NCBI GenBank assembly: GCA_030435675.1
Contig: CM059622.1
Location: 6,572,001 to 6,636,000 of the forward strand
DNA length: 64,000 nt
Direction of reading: 5' to 3'
DNA from: Steinernema hermaphroditum
Taxonomy: Eukaryota > Nematoda > Chromadorea > Rhabditida > Steinernematidae
This document shows positions 24,063-36,268 of the stretch, one piece after another (position 1 is the first letter of the stretch; every line of letters starts with the position of its first letter). The notes beneath the pieces were generated by a model. The model saw only the letters and a program-made list of their open reading frames with translations. It made no database searches and was not told the origin of the DNA. The position numbers and the translations under genes are program-made.

Positions 24063-27000
24063 ATGACTAGTAGGCTCGAAAAGACGACTTCCAAACCAGT
24101 GCACCTCTCTTCGAAGCCTCCCTCGCCCGCTCAGATCATCGCCACCGCCGCCGCTTCCCCTCGAAACGCCGCCGAAACGACGCCGAAGAAGTTCGAGAAA
24201 CATGCGCGCCGCACTTGGAGGAGAAGCGCCTCGCTTAGACCGAAGAACGGTAGGTTCTTTGCACGTAAGGGGGCTGGGTTCTACAAGGGCACCTAGTGGG
24301 AATGATAGTATCGATTGAATTTTGAGGGTAGAATGACTTTTTATTTTTAAAAGGGCAGAAAAGAGGAGAAAGAGGGCATATGAAAGAGATTCCAGAACTA
24401 GGACTAAGGATGAAAAAGCCTGAAAACTGACCAGTTGAAGAAGTTGTTTCCCTCTTCTGGACCTGATTGCCTCGAAATGGAAAATTAAAAGATATCGATT
24501 GGTCCCCTTGATATCCTTTTGATCGATTCTTTCGATTTTGAAAAAGGGACATCAAAGCAATTAACCGGACACAGCAGGGCCATCAGCAGACAAGAAGATA
24601 GCATCTACCGTAATTAACGAGAAGCAAACACGAGACGTCGCGCTAGTTTTTGTACCCCATAAAGCCTCGGAAACCAGAATCGAACTTTGCACTTTCAGGC
24701 GCTCCCAAAGGATTCGCCGCCGGACCACTTCCCCCCATCGTGACGACAACGATCCAAGTGCCGATTCCGATCGATATCGTCGACATGAACCAAGCCACCC
24801 ATGACGACGAGGTGAAGGAGTGCAGATCGCCGTCGACCCTCTCGACGACGTCCTCCAGCGGAGTCGACTCCAACGGCACCACGGAGACGAACGAGACGGT
24901 GCCGCACTCGCACCCGGACAGTGGCCTCGGCGACGACTGTCCGAAGCTGAGCGACTCCGACGACGTCGAGTCGACGCACTCCTTCTCCTCCAACTTCGGT
25001 CGCCCTCCCCCGCCCCAGGCCTCCTTCTTCCCGCAGCCCTTCGGCCTTCCCGGCTTCCCCGACATTCTGCCGCCAATCGCCACCGAAGAGGAGCTCGAGA
25101 ACATTCGCCAGTTCCGGCGCCAGCACATCTACTACAAGAACTTCTTCGCGCGCCAACGACGTCTCCAGCAGAATGGACCGGCTTTCATCCCCACGCACCC
25201 GCACCCCCAGGTTCCCTACATCTTCATCCCCTACGAAACCATCGACAACTTCCTGCTTTACCTCGAAAGGTTCGTTTCCACTGCTTTCTCTAAATGCCGC
25301 GCCCTTACCTAGGGAGCTAAGAAGTTGTTATTTTCCAAGGAAAGTGCACTTTTAAGAGCGTAGGAAACGTCTGCCCCCGGTTTCTATGCCGTCTCCAACG
25401 GCTACATCCCCTAACATTCGGAAATTAGTCGTTTCAGACGTCACTCTCTTTTGTTTTGACACGCTCTATGGACATGTGAGCCGATGCTAATGGATTCGGA
25501 TTTAATTAGCTTCCCGTACGGGAGAAAAGTGTTAAATGTCATAACAGATGACTCACAAGACGTCAAAGAAAAATGACGCTTTCTGACAACATATCAAAAC
25601 AGGCAGAGTTTGTATCCACAAAGTTCACGTTTTCGGCTTCCTTACTGTAACTTCCACATGCGGCTCATCTGGCTAATCCGGTAAATCCGAGTAGGGAAGT
25701 TGTAATCCTCTCAAAAGATCGCCAGAAATGTCTCTTCCTCGACCACCTGCAACTTCTTTCAGCCTCTACCCTCAACTTTCCCGTTCGCGCAGCACCACGA
25801 TGCAGTCCTCGGACGAGAGCTGCTGCTCGACGACGGCGACGATTCAGTCGCGTGCTGAAGCCGCTGAAGCGTCGATGCCCCTTCGCCACGACCCCCGCCT
25901 GGAAGGTGAGCCCTAGCCTCGGGCCCTTCCTCTGACCTCCTTTCGCTTCAGCGTCGTTCGCGCCTCTGCGCTTCGTCCCTCCGATGAACGGAGCTGCTCA
26001 GCCGGTTGGTCCGTGTTCGACGACAACGCAGAGTTCGAGAAAAACATCGATCGACAGGTCAGTCGAATCGCTGTTTGTCTTCTTCCCCTAACTGCCTTCG
26101 GACTGGCCTCACAGCCACACTATCGATTCCTCCGCCATCGCCTCGTTTTCATGATTTTTAATTTACGTTCGCGAATTTTGGGCGTCGGGACGTAAACAAA
26201 ACGAGCGGAATAGCCCGGGAAGTGAGTCAAGATGGCGCTTTAATTACTGGGCTCTGCGCCGACATTACCTCAAAAATATGGCGTCTGGCCCTCCGAAAAT
26301 GGGGACGATTTATTTTGGGGGGATTGTTATTTCGGGGAGTACGAGGGGAGTGTGTTGATAGTGACTGTAGACACAAAAAACAGCTCGGCTCACGTGATAA
26401 GTGCGGCCAGTGAACGTCACATGAACAGTTCGCGACCAAAAATTAGAATGTCGTCAACAAACTGTGTTGAAACAAGTTGTGAGTTCCATCGGCAGTCGCG
26501 TCGATGGGTTCCCCGTCAGTTATCTTCTGTCAGTCGATTCCGAAACGATGATACTTTGTGTTTATTTGCCAAAAAAGTGGGTTATCCCATGTCAGCTGGT
26601 GTGCGAATCTAAAAAGTAAGTCGCGTTTCGGTACATGCCTCAGATTTTTTTTTCTGAACTTTTTCGCCAACTTTCTCTGAAAAAAATTGACTCAGTGTTG
26701 CAGTTCTAAAGACGACGTTATCGTTGGAAGTTCCGTGGTCTTTTTTTTTGAAGCCATTGCATAACACATGACAATATTGTGCAACAGAGAAACTCCATTT
26801 TGAGCCTGTCTTTATCCGGCCTTTTCCGAGGAAATCGTCCTTGCCTCTGATTGCTCCTTCCTACTTTACCTTCTTAAAAGATGCTTATCTCACCTTAATC
26901 CTTAGTGGCGCTAGTAAACATTTAAAAGCCCCAAGATTCGTCTTTTGACCAAATCATCGTGTGTTCGCGTGATGGATTTACACATTTCTACGAAATGAGT

Positions 27001-30000
27001 ATCTGTGACGTTGAAAGATTTCTTTGTCGCCTGAACTTTACGATGTCAATCGAATTTCCGGTATCACAGAGCAGAAGAAAAGTTATGAAACGGCTTCGTT
27101 GAGATATCTCAATTTTGGTGAAATCCGTTGAATTCTGACCTTCTCCACACAGTCGACTGAGCTTCTTGACTAGAAAGGAGAATTCTAGGGCAGCGCACGA
27201 CTTTCTAAATTATGTGTTATTCGTCGATTTCCATGACAACGAAACATTTCTTTGCGTTGTCGGGGAGCCGAAGACATTCCACGCACTCTTAAAGCGAAAT
27301 TTACGGTTTCTCGGGATCTCATTTCTAACGAAACTAGATCGCCTCGATCGTCCAGTCCGTTTTTTTACGATTCCGCTCTGAACCACATGGCAGAGCATTA
27401 CTTTTGGCTATCTGAATTTATTGATCTGGGGTCTGTCGCTCCGGGATACTGTAGAAGCGTCCACTCACCTGGCACCCCGTTTCAGCACCCACACATCGGA
27501 GGATGGTCATCCCCTGAGCTACGTTCCCCACATGCCGTCCTACTCCTCTATGCCGGTCCTCGCCCAGCAGGCGTCCCGCAACGATCTTGACTACAGCCGT
27601 ATCTACCTGGACCAGTTCAACGTGAACCCCCACTTCGAGCGGCGCCATCCCTTCGCGCCTCCTCACCTCCAGCAGCGCCATCGCCACTACCGTAAGCCTC
27701 GCATCCTGAGGCGCCTAATGTTTCCTTTTCTTGCAGAGCACTTCCCTAGCGGCATCCACCGAACGGCCACAGGTAAGCGGCCCCTCCGAGTCCCCCCTAA
27801 CCGAGTGACTGGCGCCGAGTGAGTGATCCATGTCGGTGACTCCGCCATCTTCAACGTGAAAAGGCGAAAACAAAGGACTCATTAAGGGAACAGGTGTATG
27901 GGGGTCTCTCTCCGAGGATCCTGATCGGTCGTATCGTTCGGCGCCAAAGAGGGCTTTCGTCCCTCTTTCCATTAACTCCTCAGATCTCGGCTCGGCCGTG
28001 GCGGCGTTGTTTGCGTGCGAACGGCCAAATGGCCCGAAGTGACGTGGGTTCCGTGGGCCGCGCATGATGTCAGTCAGCTGATGCCTCGTTCGTTCCTTCT
28101 ACGGCGAGCAAAACCCGAGGCGAGGCGCTAAGTAAGCTCGAATTCCCTTCCTCCGCCTCATCTTCCCGTCGCCGTCGGGTGATTTGTCATTCGCAGTCGG
28201 GTACGTGTCGTCTCATTCGAGCCGGCGCCTCGACTTCCTCGCCTAAAAGGTGTTAAATGTCGCCGTTAGTCAGCGCTTCGCCCAGTCGAGGAGAGTTTGT
28301 TTATGCGCCGCCTAAGGCTCCGAAGTATCGCTCCTCGAGTGGGCGATGCCATTACGCGACGCGTTTTCGGTGAAATCCGAACGAACGGCCTTCGCTGACC
28401 TTGTTTTGCGCTGTTTTCTCAACTGATTAGACCCTCGCCAAAACACTCTCTTCTCGTCAAACCCGTCAGACGGCGTCTGTCTCCTGTCTGCGAGCCATCC
28501 AGACAGAATGTTCAGGAGACGGTCTATGTCTCAAACCCTCAAAAGTTTCGGCTCTGTCTCAGTGTCATAAATCGTAGACGCAAAAATTATGCCGTGCCCG
28601 TTTCATTCGATTAGAGCTGCACTTCCCCGCTCGGTGCACGTCTCCACCTTCATCGGGGTTCCCCTTCAACAGCAGCGGCGCCCGGGTGGGCAAAAAGCGC
28701 GTCGGTCGTCTCCAAAGTGCACAGAGAGTGCGCCTCGCGACCGTCGGCTTCCCGTCGTGACGGCGTCATTCCCACTGTTTCTCTCGCCTCTTTGTATCGT
28801 CTCCGCTTCGCTCGCGCGCGACAGCCTCGAAGCCAGCCCGCGGCGCCCTACTCGAAGAGCACGCCGCCGCGACCACTTTTTTGCATTCTGCCGCCGCCCT
28901 CGGCGGCTCGCCAACTCCCTCGGCGACGAAGGCGCCAGCCGAGCCTCAATGACGGTCACTGGCCGTTCGCACTCCGATCGATCGATCCGCAATTCTGATC
29001 CGTCGGCGATTCGGAGACCCTTTGTCCTGCAAATGGGAGTGTTTTTGCGATTCCGCGCACGCCTGAAGGCTTTTTAGGCGTGGGCGGCGGGCAGCCGCTG
29101 GCGTCACGACGCGTCAGAGCATCGTGGGGAATTAATTTTCCCCTATTTTTGGAGGGGAGAGTTATGGAGGGAGGCGGATCCAGGGGTATCAGATGGCGAC
29201 GGGGAGACTCCTAACGATGCGCAGATTCCGACTCGACGGCAGTGGCGCCTCTGGGCCTTCCTGTTGCCACGGGGAGATAAGAGCCTCGAGAGTACAGGCA
29301 AATGTTGCAGTTTGACGATTTCCACCCTAATCAGCGCGCTTATCAGCTTGTGTCTCCGCGGACTATTATTCTACCGCGGCGGCGACCGTTATGATGGGCG
29401 TACATCTTCCCCTTTCCCGATATCGTCGAGCCGATCGAGCAGCCCGAGCGGTGATGCCTCTCGTTCCACGTCGGCGCTTCGTTCTGTAGCGTGGACGGAA
29501 TATGCAAATGCTCGTCGACGTGTGCGGCGGCGCCACCGTAGTCCCCGAAGCGAATAATAGGAAGCGCTTCGGGCGTCGAAACCGCTCGCGTTTTTGCTGA
29601 GCGTCTTCGATTCGGCGCAGTCAAGGTCACTTGGCCGTATCACTCGCAGAAGGTGAACGACTGAGTTTTTGCTTCGGTGCTCGCTACAGCAGATGATTAG
29701 CGCTTTCCGCGATCCCCCACTTCTGTGCCCGGGTGGTCGGCTGCGTGTGCTCCGAGAGGCCCACTTGTGAGCGCTCGGTTTGCTTACAGGTAGAGACCCT
29801 TGTTGGTGGACCGCGCGTCACCGGTCACCGCCGAAGCACTCAATGCAACTCTGCTGGACTTCGTCATCTGATTTTCGAGAAAATGGAGTCTATAAAGAAG
29901 AATACGCCTCGGCCCAGGCCCTCCTTCGTTCTGTGCAGTGTGGATAGGGCGCGGCTGCCTCGGTCGGGAGCCTTCGTGCGCTCCACGGCCCTCTGGTTCC

Positions 30001-32350
30001 GGCCGGCGCGCCTCGGATGGCGCCACAACAACCAGCGGCCCTTCCTGACCTACTCATCCGAGAAGATCTTCGAGGCGCAGCTGCAACGGCACCAGGCCCT
30101 CGCCACAGCCCCGCACCCCTTCGCCGATCTCTGCAGCGGCTTCGACTCCGACTCCGCAGACGATGAGGATGAAGAGGAGGAGCCACGGAGCCTCTCTCCC
30201 TCCGTCAGCGACCGGAGCATCTTCACAGACGACGGGCAGCTGACTACGGTAGCCACCGACGTCGATGACCACTGCTCGGTGGTCAGCTCGTCGTTCGCCG
30301 ACGGCTGGGTGTCTTCGCACGAAGAAGGCGACGAAGACGATGCGTCGTCGAGCGACCGGAGCCCGAAGTTCTTCATCCCGCTTCTGGGGGACGTCGAGGA
30401 CGCGTCCTCCGAGGACAGCGCCGACGTCGAGGCGGAAAAACAACACATCGACGCCGACCTCGCGAGGCTCATGATTAACTCGTCGTACAACATTCCGGGA
30501 TTCACTCTCCCAATGGTCGCCGCGTCGTCGAAGAGCGGCTCGGAGACGACGATCTCCGCTTGCAAAAGTTGTCCTTCCGTAGGAGGTGCGCCCACTCGGT
30601 CCCAGTCCTCTACCCTCCAGCCCCCCCCCCCCCCACTTGCCACGTTACTTTTAGGTAATTCTGGTTTGTTTAGGCGAAAGCGGTTATCTCAGTTGCGAAT
30701 CTGTGTCGCCGCCGCCCTCAAGCGAAACGACGGCGCCGACCGAATCCAAGGCGCCGCCTACTCCACTGCCGCCTCCGAATGACGTCTTTCACGACGGCCA
30801 GTTCCAGGTCTCCAAAATGGATGTGGTAAGCCACGCACGTGGGAAAAGAGAGCTAAAGGAACGCGTTGCAGCTGAGCGAACAGATCTGGTACTTCCACAA
30901 AGATATCACGCAGACCGAGGCCACCCTGCATAGGAAGATGACCCTGCGCAACCACCTCTACAGCGTCATCAAGATGGCCTTCCCCATGTCGGGACTCTAC
31001 ATCGTCGGCTCGTCACTTAACGGCTTCGGCAACAACTCCTCCGACATGGACCTCTGTATGATGATCACAAACAAGGACATCGACCAGCGGACCGACGCCG
31101 TGGTCATCCTGAACCATGTGATGAACTGCCTCAGCAACTCGGAGATCATCCGCGAGAACGGCCTCAAACTCATCATCGCCAAGGTGCCCATCCTAAGGAT
31201 CAAGTTCAACGCGCCCTACGAGGACATCACCGTCGATCTCAACGCTAACAACGCCGTGGCCATCAAGAACACCCACCTCCTCAGCCACTACTCCACCTGT
31301 AAGTCCTCGAGCTACGCGTTCCCCTAAACAGGGCCGGTTTCAGTCGACTGGCGCCTGTGCCCGCTCGTCTCCGTCATCAAGGAGTGGGCAAAGCGGCGCG
31401 GCATGAACGACGCGAACAAGTCGTCCTTCACCTCCTACTCGCTCGTCCTCATGGTCATCCACTACCTCCAGTGCGGCCTCGACAAGCCCACACTCCCGTC
31501 CCTCCAGAAAATGTACCCGAAGCGCTTCAGCGAGAAGAACGACGTCCGGACGCTGAAGATGCAGATCGAGAAGCCCTTCGAGTTCCCCTCGGCCGACGAG
31601 TGGGACTACGACTACTCCGCCTCGCTCTGCGACCTCCTCCTCGGCTTCCTGAGGTACTACGCATACGAGTTCGAGTAAGCGCCCCTCACTCCGTCGCCTC
31701 TGACCCTTCTGTCTTCAGCTTCAACCACGACGCCATCAGCGTACGCCTCGGCCAGCGCACGGACCGCGCCTTCGTCGCCAAGAACAGCTCTCCTTTCAAC
31801 ACCCTCTCCCAGTGGAGATGCATCTGTATCGAAGGTAAGCCCTCCTTCCCTTCACCGGTCCACCGTAACCGTCCTCTCTTCAGAACCTTTCACCCTGTCG
31901 AACACGGCGCACTCGATCTACGACGAGGTGATCTTCGAGGCGATCAAGGGCGCCTTCCGCTCGGGCCACGAAGAACTCGACATGAACCGCGACCTCGACG
32001 CCTTCCTCAACATGCCTCCCATCAAGATCCCTCTCGCAAACACTCGCGGCCAGCACTACGGTAACTTCGCCGTCGAGACCAACTTCACCCCCACGGATCC
32101 AGAGCCGCCCGTGCTCGTAGGCAACGAGAATGGGTACCTCCATATCTCCCTCGGAAATCTCGTTTATCCCCGTGCTTTCAGAGTGGAATCGAGTGAGAAC
32201 GACGTCGTTGACAGGAAGCTAGTGGAAGACGTCCTTGATTCGTTGAAGGCGGCCGAGGAGGAGAACTTCCCAGCCATCTCCGCCTCCGAAGACGCGCCTC
32301 AGAAGCGCAGTGCTAAGAAGAACCGGAAAGGAGCACGCGGCGGTAAATGA
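24063..32350 (+). CDS. gld-2: GLD-2 cytoplasmic poly(A) RNA polymerase, catalytic subunit
   Basis: Twelve exons join in phase: 24063-24249, 24699-25269, 25763-25905, 25952-26057, 27486-27691, 27737-27772, 29794-30585, 30674-30825, 30872-31298, 31344-31674, 31719-31834 and 31884-32350. They encode about 1177 residues, near the length of C. elegans GLD-2. The first ~730 residues are low-complexity, Ser/Pro/His-rich and acidic (ADDEDEEEEP). The nucleotidyltransferase core starts at LSEQIWYFHK: GSSLNGFGNNSSDMD gives metal-binding Asp789 and Asp791, and DITVDLNANN gives Asp853. The PAP-associated region follows (EWAKRRG, SSFTSYSLVLMVIHYLQCG, SNTAHSIYDE). There is no RNA-binding domain, as expected for an enzyme that relies on partners such as GLD-3 or RNP-8. 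It adds poly(A) tails to cytoplasmic, mainly germline, mRNAs. The 5' exons are less certain: the 29794 acceptor is the tag of acaggtag, and an internal ATG at 29883 could start a shorter form. Confidence 0.88.
26058..27485 (+). other. gld-2 intron 4
   Basis: A 1.4-kb intron from gtcagt to gtttcag. It contains an atactgtag motif at 27446-27454 close to the acceptor. No nested gene is seen. Confidence 0.55.
27773..29793 (+). other. gld-2 intron 6 with possible internal promoter
   Basis: A 2.0-kb CpG-rich intron. Its 3' end offers two acceptors four bases apart, ttacag (29789) and gtag (29793). Only the second keeps the upstream exons in frame. The first would suit trans-splicing ahead of the ATG at 29883. 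If exon 6 is not spliced at 27773, its frame closes at a TGA at 27820-27822, so a separate upstream gene is an alternative reading. Confidence 0.45.
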
Positions 32351-32818
32351 TGTCGCCAGAGGCGCGGCGCTAGAATCTCACGCTAGGACGGGTCGTAGTT
32401 GTAACTTATAGTTTACGTTGGTCATATATGCGTGTTGGATCTCATTGTTATACCCATCTTCTTTCCTGCATTGTTTACCTTCCTATCTTCCTCTTCTCCA
32501 TACGGTCTTGTAGCTTTCACATCATCGTTACCGTAATCCTCTCTAGTAGACTATCCCAGTATTGTAGGCATTCGTTGCTCAACATGTATCCGAGGTGTGG
32601 CCTTAACGTAGTAGACCATCATGAGCTCTATAACTGACTCTCTATCTCTAGTTTCCACTTTGGGGATCCTTCTTTTACTTTCTTTATTGTTGTGTTGTTG
32701 TTTCTGCTCAATCCTGTGCTGTCTGTGTGACTATCCATCCCCTATTCCGTCTTACTGGTACTGTATACAAATCCGAATGACTAATGGAATTACCATCACT
32801 TTTATCTTAATAAAATCA

Positions 32819-32824
32819 CCAACC
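32819..32824 (+). terminator. possible poly(A) signal of gld-2
   Basis: AATAAA about 470 bp downstream of the gld-2 stop codon. The intervening sequence has no coding potential and fits a 3'UTR, which is often long and regulated in germline genes. Confidence 0.45.
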
Positions 32825-32849
32825 TCTCAGAATGTGTCGACGGCAACCT

Positions 32850-34148
32850 TTGAAAAAAGCGCTCAGAATGGTACAAGAACACGCACAAAATTTCAGATCT
32901 GTAGGGACACGATGTCACAAAAACGCCAAAAAAAAGAAGGCAGCCAAAATGCAGACAAACACGAATATATAAGTGTCCATAATTCAAGAAACGGTGACAA
33001 AAGCAGCTTCTTGTGTCTGCAATTACGCTGAGCGTAGTGCACAGAATCACGAAGCTCACGCTTCTTCAGTGCATCATGAACACGAACTGAGCGGAAGGGA
33101 CATCGGGACTGCGGAAGCCAACAATTCTCCCTGGCTTGCGAGAAGTCGCAAGACCCGTAAATCACGGCATGTCAGGGTGGACATTCTCCTGCCCCGGCCG
33201 AGTGACAAATGAGCACCGATTTAGCCAGATCGCCAGTAACTCGTTTGGTCAGGTTTTGGACCGAATGACTTTGTCAGATCAATGGCACCCTTTTGGGCCA
33301 TTGCTTAATCGGGTAGTGCAGTTGCGTGCACAGAGCCATGGGATGGGAGCTTCATACAGTATAATAGACCGGGCACACGGCTTGCAGTGGACCCTAAACA
33401 CGAAAGGAAATCGTGGTAGAGCAACTGGACCGCAACCTTCACAACTTAAACCGAGAACGCGCGGAGCGCGAGCAGGCGTAGATGATGAAAAGTAGCAGCC
33501 GAAGATACCGTTGTAGTTGCCAGTGATCCAGATGAACAGGAACAAACGTCACCTACTCGTGAGTAAGCAGACGGACTGGTGCGTGAGGTCCCACATCGAT
33601 TTACCTGAGTTCGCTATCCGATGCTGCTTGTGCTGGCTCGTGCTGTCTCGAGCGTTCGTGCGTACTACCCACTCGGTGCGTCCGAATTCTCCACCATACC
33701 GTGGACTTCCCAGTCACTGTTTTGGAATTTTTTTGACGTGAAAACTTTGTGACACACTACTTTATCGTGTTTTTTTAACGTTCCGAAGCTGTTTCCAAGG
33801 GAATTTGAGAGTTTGACCTAGATATTACAGGCTGCGTCCAACGCTCGGTCAAGACCACGCACTGCGTTTTTTTTCTGCGAACGGACGCCGCCGCCGCCGT
33901 GTGTGGTCTGTTCTTTCTTGATGGGTTGGGGAGAAAGTTAACGCTAAATCACCAGATGAGAAACTATTGTTGAATTAGTCGGAGGTATGTGGTTAAGATC
34001 TGCTCATCAAAGATAACTAATAACATTCCAAAAACTTATCCATCTTCTCCTGGAATTGCATATTGCGGTAGATTCGCGGGTCCCGCCGCAAACACCCTGA
34101 TTTTCAGTATAAATTACGGTACCGACACGATTGCCCACAACACCGGCT
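32850..34148. other. intergenic region between gld-2 and paralogue 1
   Basis: No gene recognised. A (GCC)n run lies near 33891. From about 34149 to the ATG at 34355 the sequence is duplicated upstream of paralogue 2 (36898-37104), so the shared promoter block begins there. Confidence 0.5.
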
Positions 34149-34354
34149 CACTTTAAACCGTCCCGAAATCCGTCGCTATGACAGTTGTGTGAATGGGTGT
34201 GGGAAAGGTTTGGCGTGAACATTTTGGAAAGAAAATTCAAATTTTGTGGTCCTGACACGATGCTTGCAGGCGCCGTCTTCTACGCACTAGCGGACTTTGC
34301 CCGCCCGTCGTTCCGAGGTCTCTGTAGACTTCCACGTCGCCCACTGGTCCACTA
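34149..34354 (+). promoter_or_regulatory. duplicated 5' flank of GLD-2-like paralogue 1
   Basis: About 200 bp, starting ctcactttaaaccg, closely match 36898-37104 ahead of paralogue 2. Both contain a gcttgcag acceptor about 80-90 bp before the ATG, which could receive a spliced leader or end a 5'UTR intron. Confidence 0.55.
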
Positions 34355-35650
34355 ATGGAGAGTCAGGAGTCAGTCCAGCCGAAGAGGGCGTTCCAGCTGA
34401 GTGATCAGATATGGAATTTCTTCGAAGGCGGGCGACAGACACCGAAAATGCTTCACGACAAGTTGACGCTGCGCGATCTTTTGTACATAGAACTCAATGA
34501 AGTTTTTCCGAGTGAGTTCTCTTGTTACCGCGTTGACATATTAACTTTTTCTTTGCAGCTTGTGGATTGTTTGTTGTCGGATCATCACTAAATGGCTTTG
34601 GGAACAAGAAATCGGACATGGATCTCTGCCTTATGGTTACGAATATCGAGGTAATGATATTGCTCTTCGACACTTCCACGGAGTTCTTTTGCAGCTGGAT
34701 CAGAGAACGGAAGCAATAGTAATACTTGATATGGCCATGAACTGCCTCAGGGATAAGAATTTGGTTCGACGCCAGAAACTGATCTACGCCAAGGTGCCTA
34801 TTCTGCGAGTTTACTTCAGTGAACCCTACACAGACGTCATCGTTGACATCAACGTGAATAATACGGTCGCCATCAAAAACACCTACTTGCTGTGTCATTA
34901 TGCTGCCTGTGAGCCAACACCCTAGTGCCCTTCACAACTTCTTCTTTCAGTTGATTGGCGCGTACGACCCATCGTCATCGTAGTCAAGGAGTGGGCTAAG
35001 CGTTGCGGCATCAACGACTCCAATCGCTCGTCTTTCACGTCATATTCGCTCGTCCTGATGGTGATCCACTACCTCCAGTGCGGACTTGAAAAACCAGTGC
35101 TCCCGTCACTGCAACAGAAATACGCCAAGCAGCTCAATGACGGAAACAATACAAAGAGCGCGGATGAGACCTCCGATATGAGCAAGAATAATTACGACGA
35201 CTGGAGTTATGATGACGAATATACGCTGGCCGACCTCCTGTTGGGATTCTTGCGCTACTATGCAGAAACATTTGAGTACGCTGCTTCTTTTGGGAGGAGC
35301 GTATCTACAAAAACGCGTATTTCAGTTACAATAACGATGCTATCAGTGTGCGGCTTGGAAAGAAAACCAGCCGTGCATACGTCGCCAAGAATAGGTCACC
35401 CTACAACACGCTGTCCCAGTGGAGGTGCATCTGCATCGAAGGTGAGCAGCATCTACGAGGAGTTAAATAATGGTCCGAATATTTAGAGCCGTTCACCATG
35501 TCAAACACGGCGCACTCCGTATACGACGAAGCTGTTTTTGACGCTATAAAGAATGCGTTTAAGCGAGGCTGCGAACTACTGAAAGAAGAGAAGGATCTTG
35601 ACGCTCTCATGAAGATGGAGCCCATTTCACTCCTCTATACAAGCAAATGA
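34355..35650 (+). CDS. GLD-2-like poly(A) polymerase, paralogue 1 (short C-terminus)
   Basis: Six exons join in phase: 34355-34511, 34559-34650, 34695-34908, 34951-35275, 35326-35441 and 35487-35650, giving 355 residues. The protein is essentially the GLD-2 catalytic core alone. GSSLNGFGNKKSDMD supplies Asp72 and Asp74 and DVIVDINVNN supplies Asp134, so all three catalytic aspartates remain. EWAKRCGIND, SSFTSYSLVLMVIHYLQCG and SNTAHSVYDE follow, with an acidic DDWSYDDEY insert. Two introns interrupt the part that is one exon in gld-2. The last exon ends early at MEPISLLYTSK, as in paralogue 3. An AATAAA lies 49 bp after the stop. It is probably an active cytoplasmic nucleotidyltransferase needing a partner for RNA binding; substrate choice is unknown. 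Confidence 0.85.
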
Positions 35651-35698
35651 TTATATCATGAACAACAAGTTGTTGAAACACTGAAGCTGTTTTGAATT

Positions 35699-35704
35699 AA
35701 TAAA
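35699..35704 (+). terminator. poly(A) signal of paralogue 1
   Basis: AATAAA 49 bp downstream of the stop codon. The foldback element begins 19 bp further on, so its insertion spared this signal. Confidence 0.6.
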
Positions 35705-35722
35705 ATCAACTTACTCCTTCAT

Positions 35723-36089
35723 AGAGTTGTCATCGGGTCGAACCCGAAAATTCGCATTTTTTGCAGTACGGACCAATTTTGTAGTCCAAACGAGAAACTT
35801 TCAAGTGCGCTGGCTTCGCCCCAACGTCGCGGCCCAGCATAATCAAAAAACTTTGACCGAACAACAAAACAAGGTCCAATTAGGGGTGAAACCCGAAAAA
35901 CCCGAACCCGAAAATCTGAACCCGAAAATTTTTGAATGGACTTTTTCGTTCTTCGGTCAAATTTTTTGACTATTCTTGGCCGCGACGTTGGGGCGAAGCC
36001 AGCGCACTTGGAAGTTTCTCGATTGGACTTCAAAATTGGTCCGTACTGCAAAAAATGAGGATTTTCGGGTTCGACCCGATGACAACTCT
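35723..36089. mobile_element. 367-bp foldback MITE, Mutator-like target duplication
   Basis: Terminal inverted repeats of about 140 bp begin AGAGTTGTCATCGGGTCGAA and are nearly identical. The element is flanked by a perfect direct duplication ACTCCTTCAT at 35713-35722 and 36090-36099. A 10-bp target duplication fits Mutator-type (MULE) non-autonomous elements. The centre contains short cccgaaaa repeats. No transposase frame is present. Confidence 0.85.
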
Positions 36090-36268
36090 ACTCCTTCATA
36101 TTATATTGTGTTGATTGGAGTTTTCCAGCTCTGTGTATCATTTCATTGCTCAGCATTTCGTGGTTCGGCTGATTCCGTTCAAGTTGAATGACATGAATTG
36201 CGCCCTGACTTGGCCTCAGCGTCTAGCGACGTCCAGCGTGCTTGCTTGACCACACATTCTATAGCCTA

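Noticed and set aside
27820..27822. Separate gene ending at this TGA instead of gld-2 5' exons
   Set aside because: A good gtaagc donor precedes it and the exon chain can be joined in phase to the catalytic exons; kept only as an alternative.
30624..30640. Poly-C tract near gld-2 coding sequence
   Set aside because: It falls inside the 30586-30673 intron and does not affect the frame; a simple repeat only.
30050..30643. 197-codon minus-strand frame opposite the acidic gld-2 exon
   Set aside because: It is antisense to a strongly biased coding exon and has no motif of its own.
35727..36191. Short open frames within the MITE
   Set aside because: They derive from the inverted repeats and mirror each other; no transposase motif.
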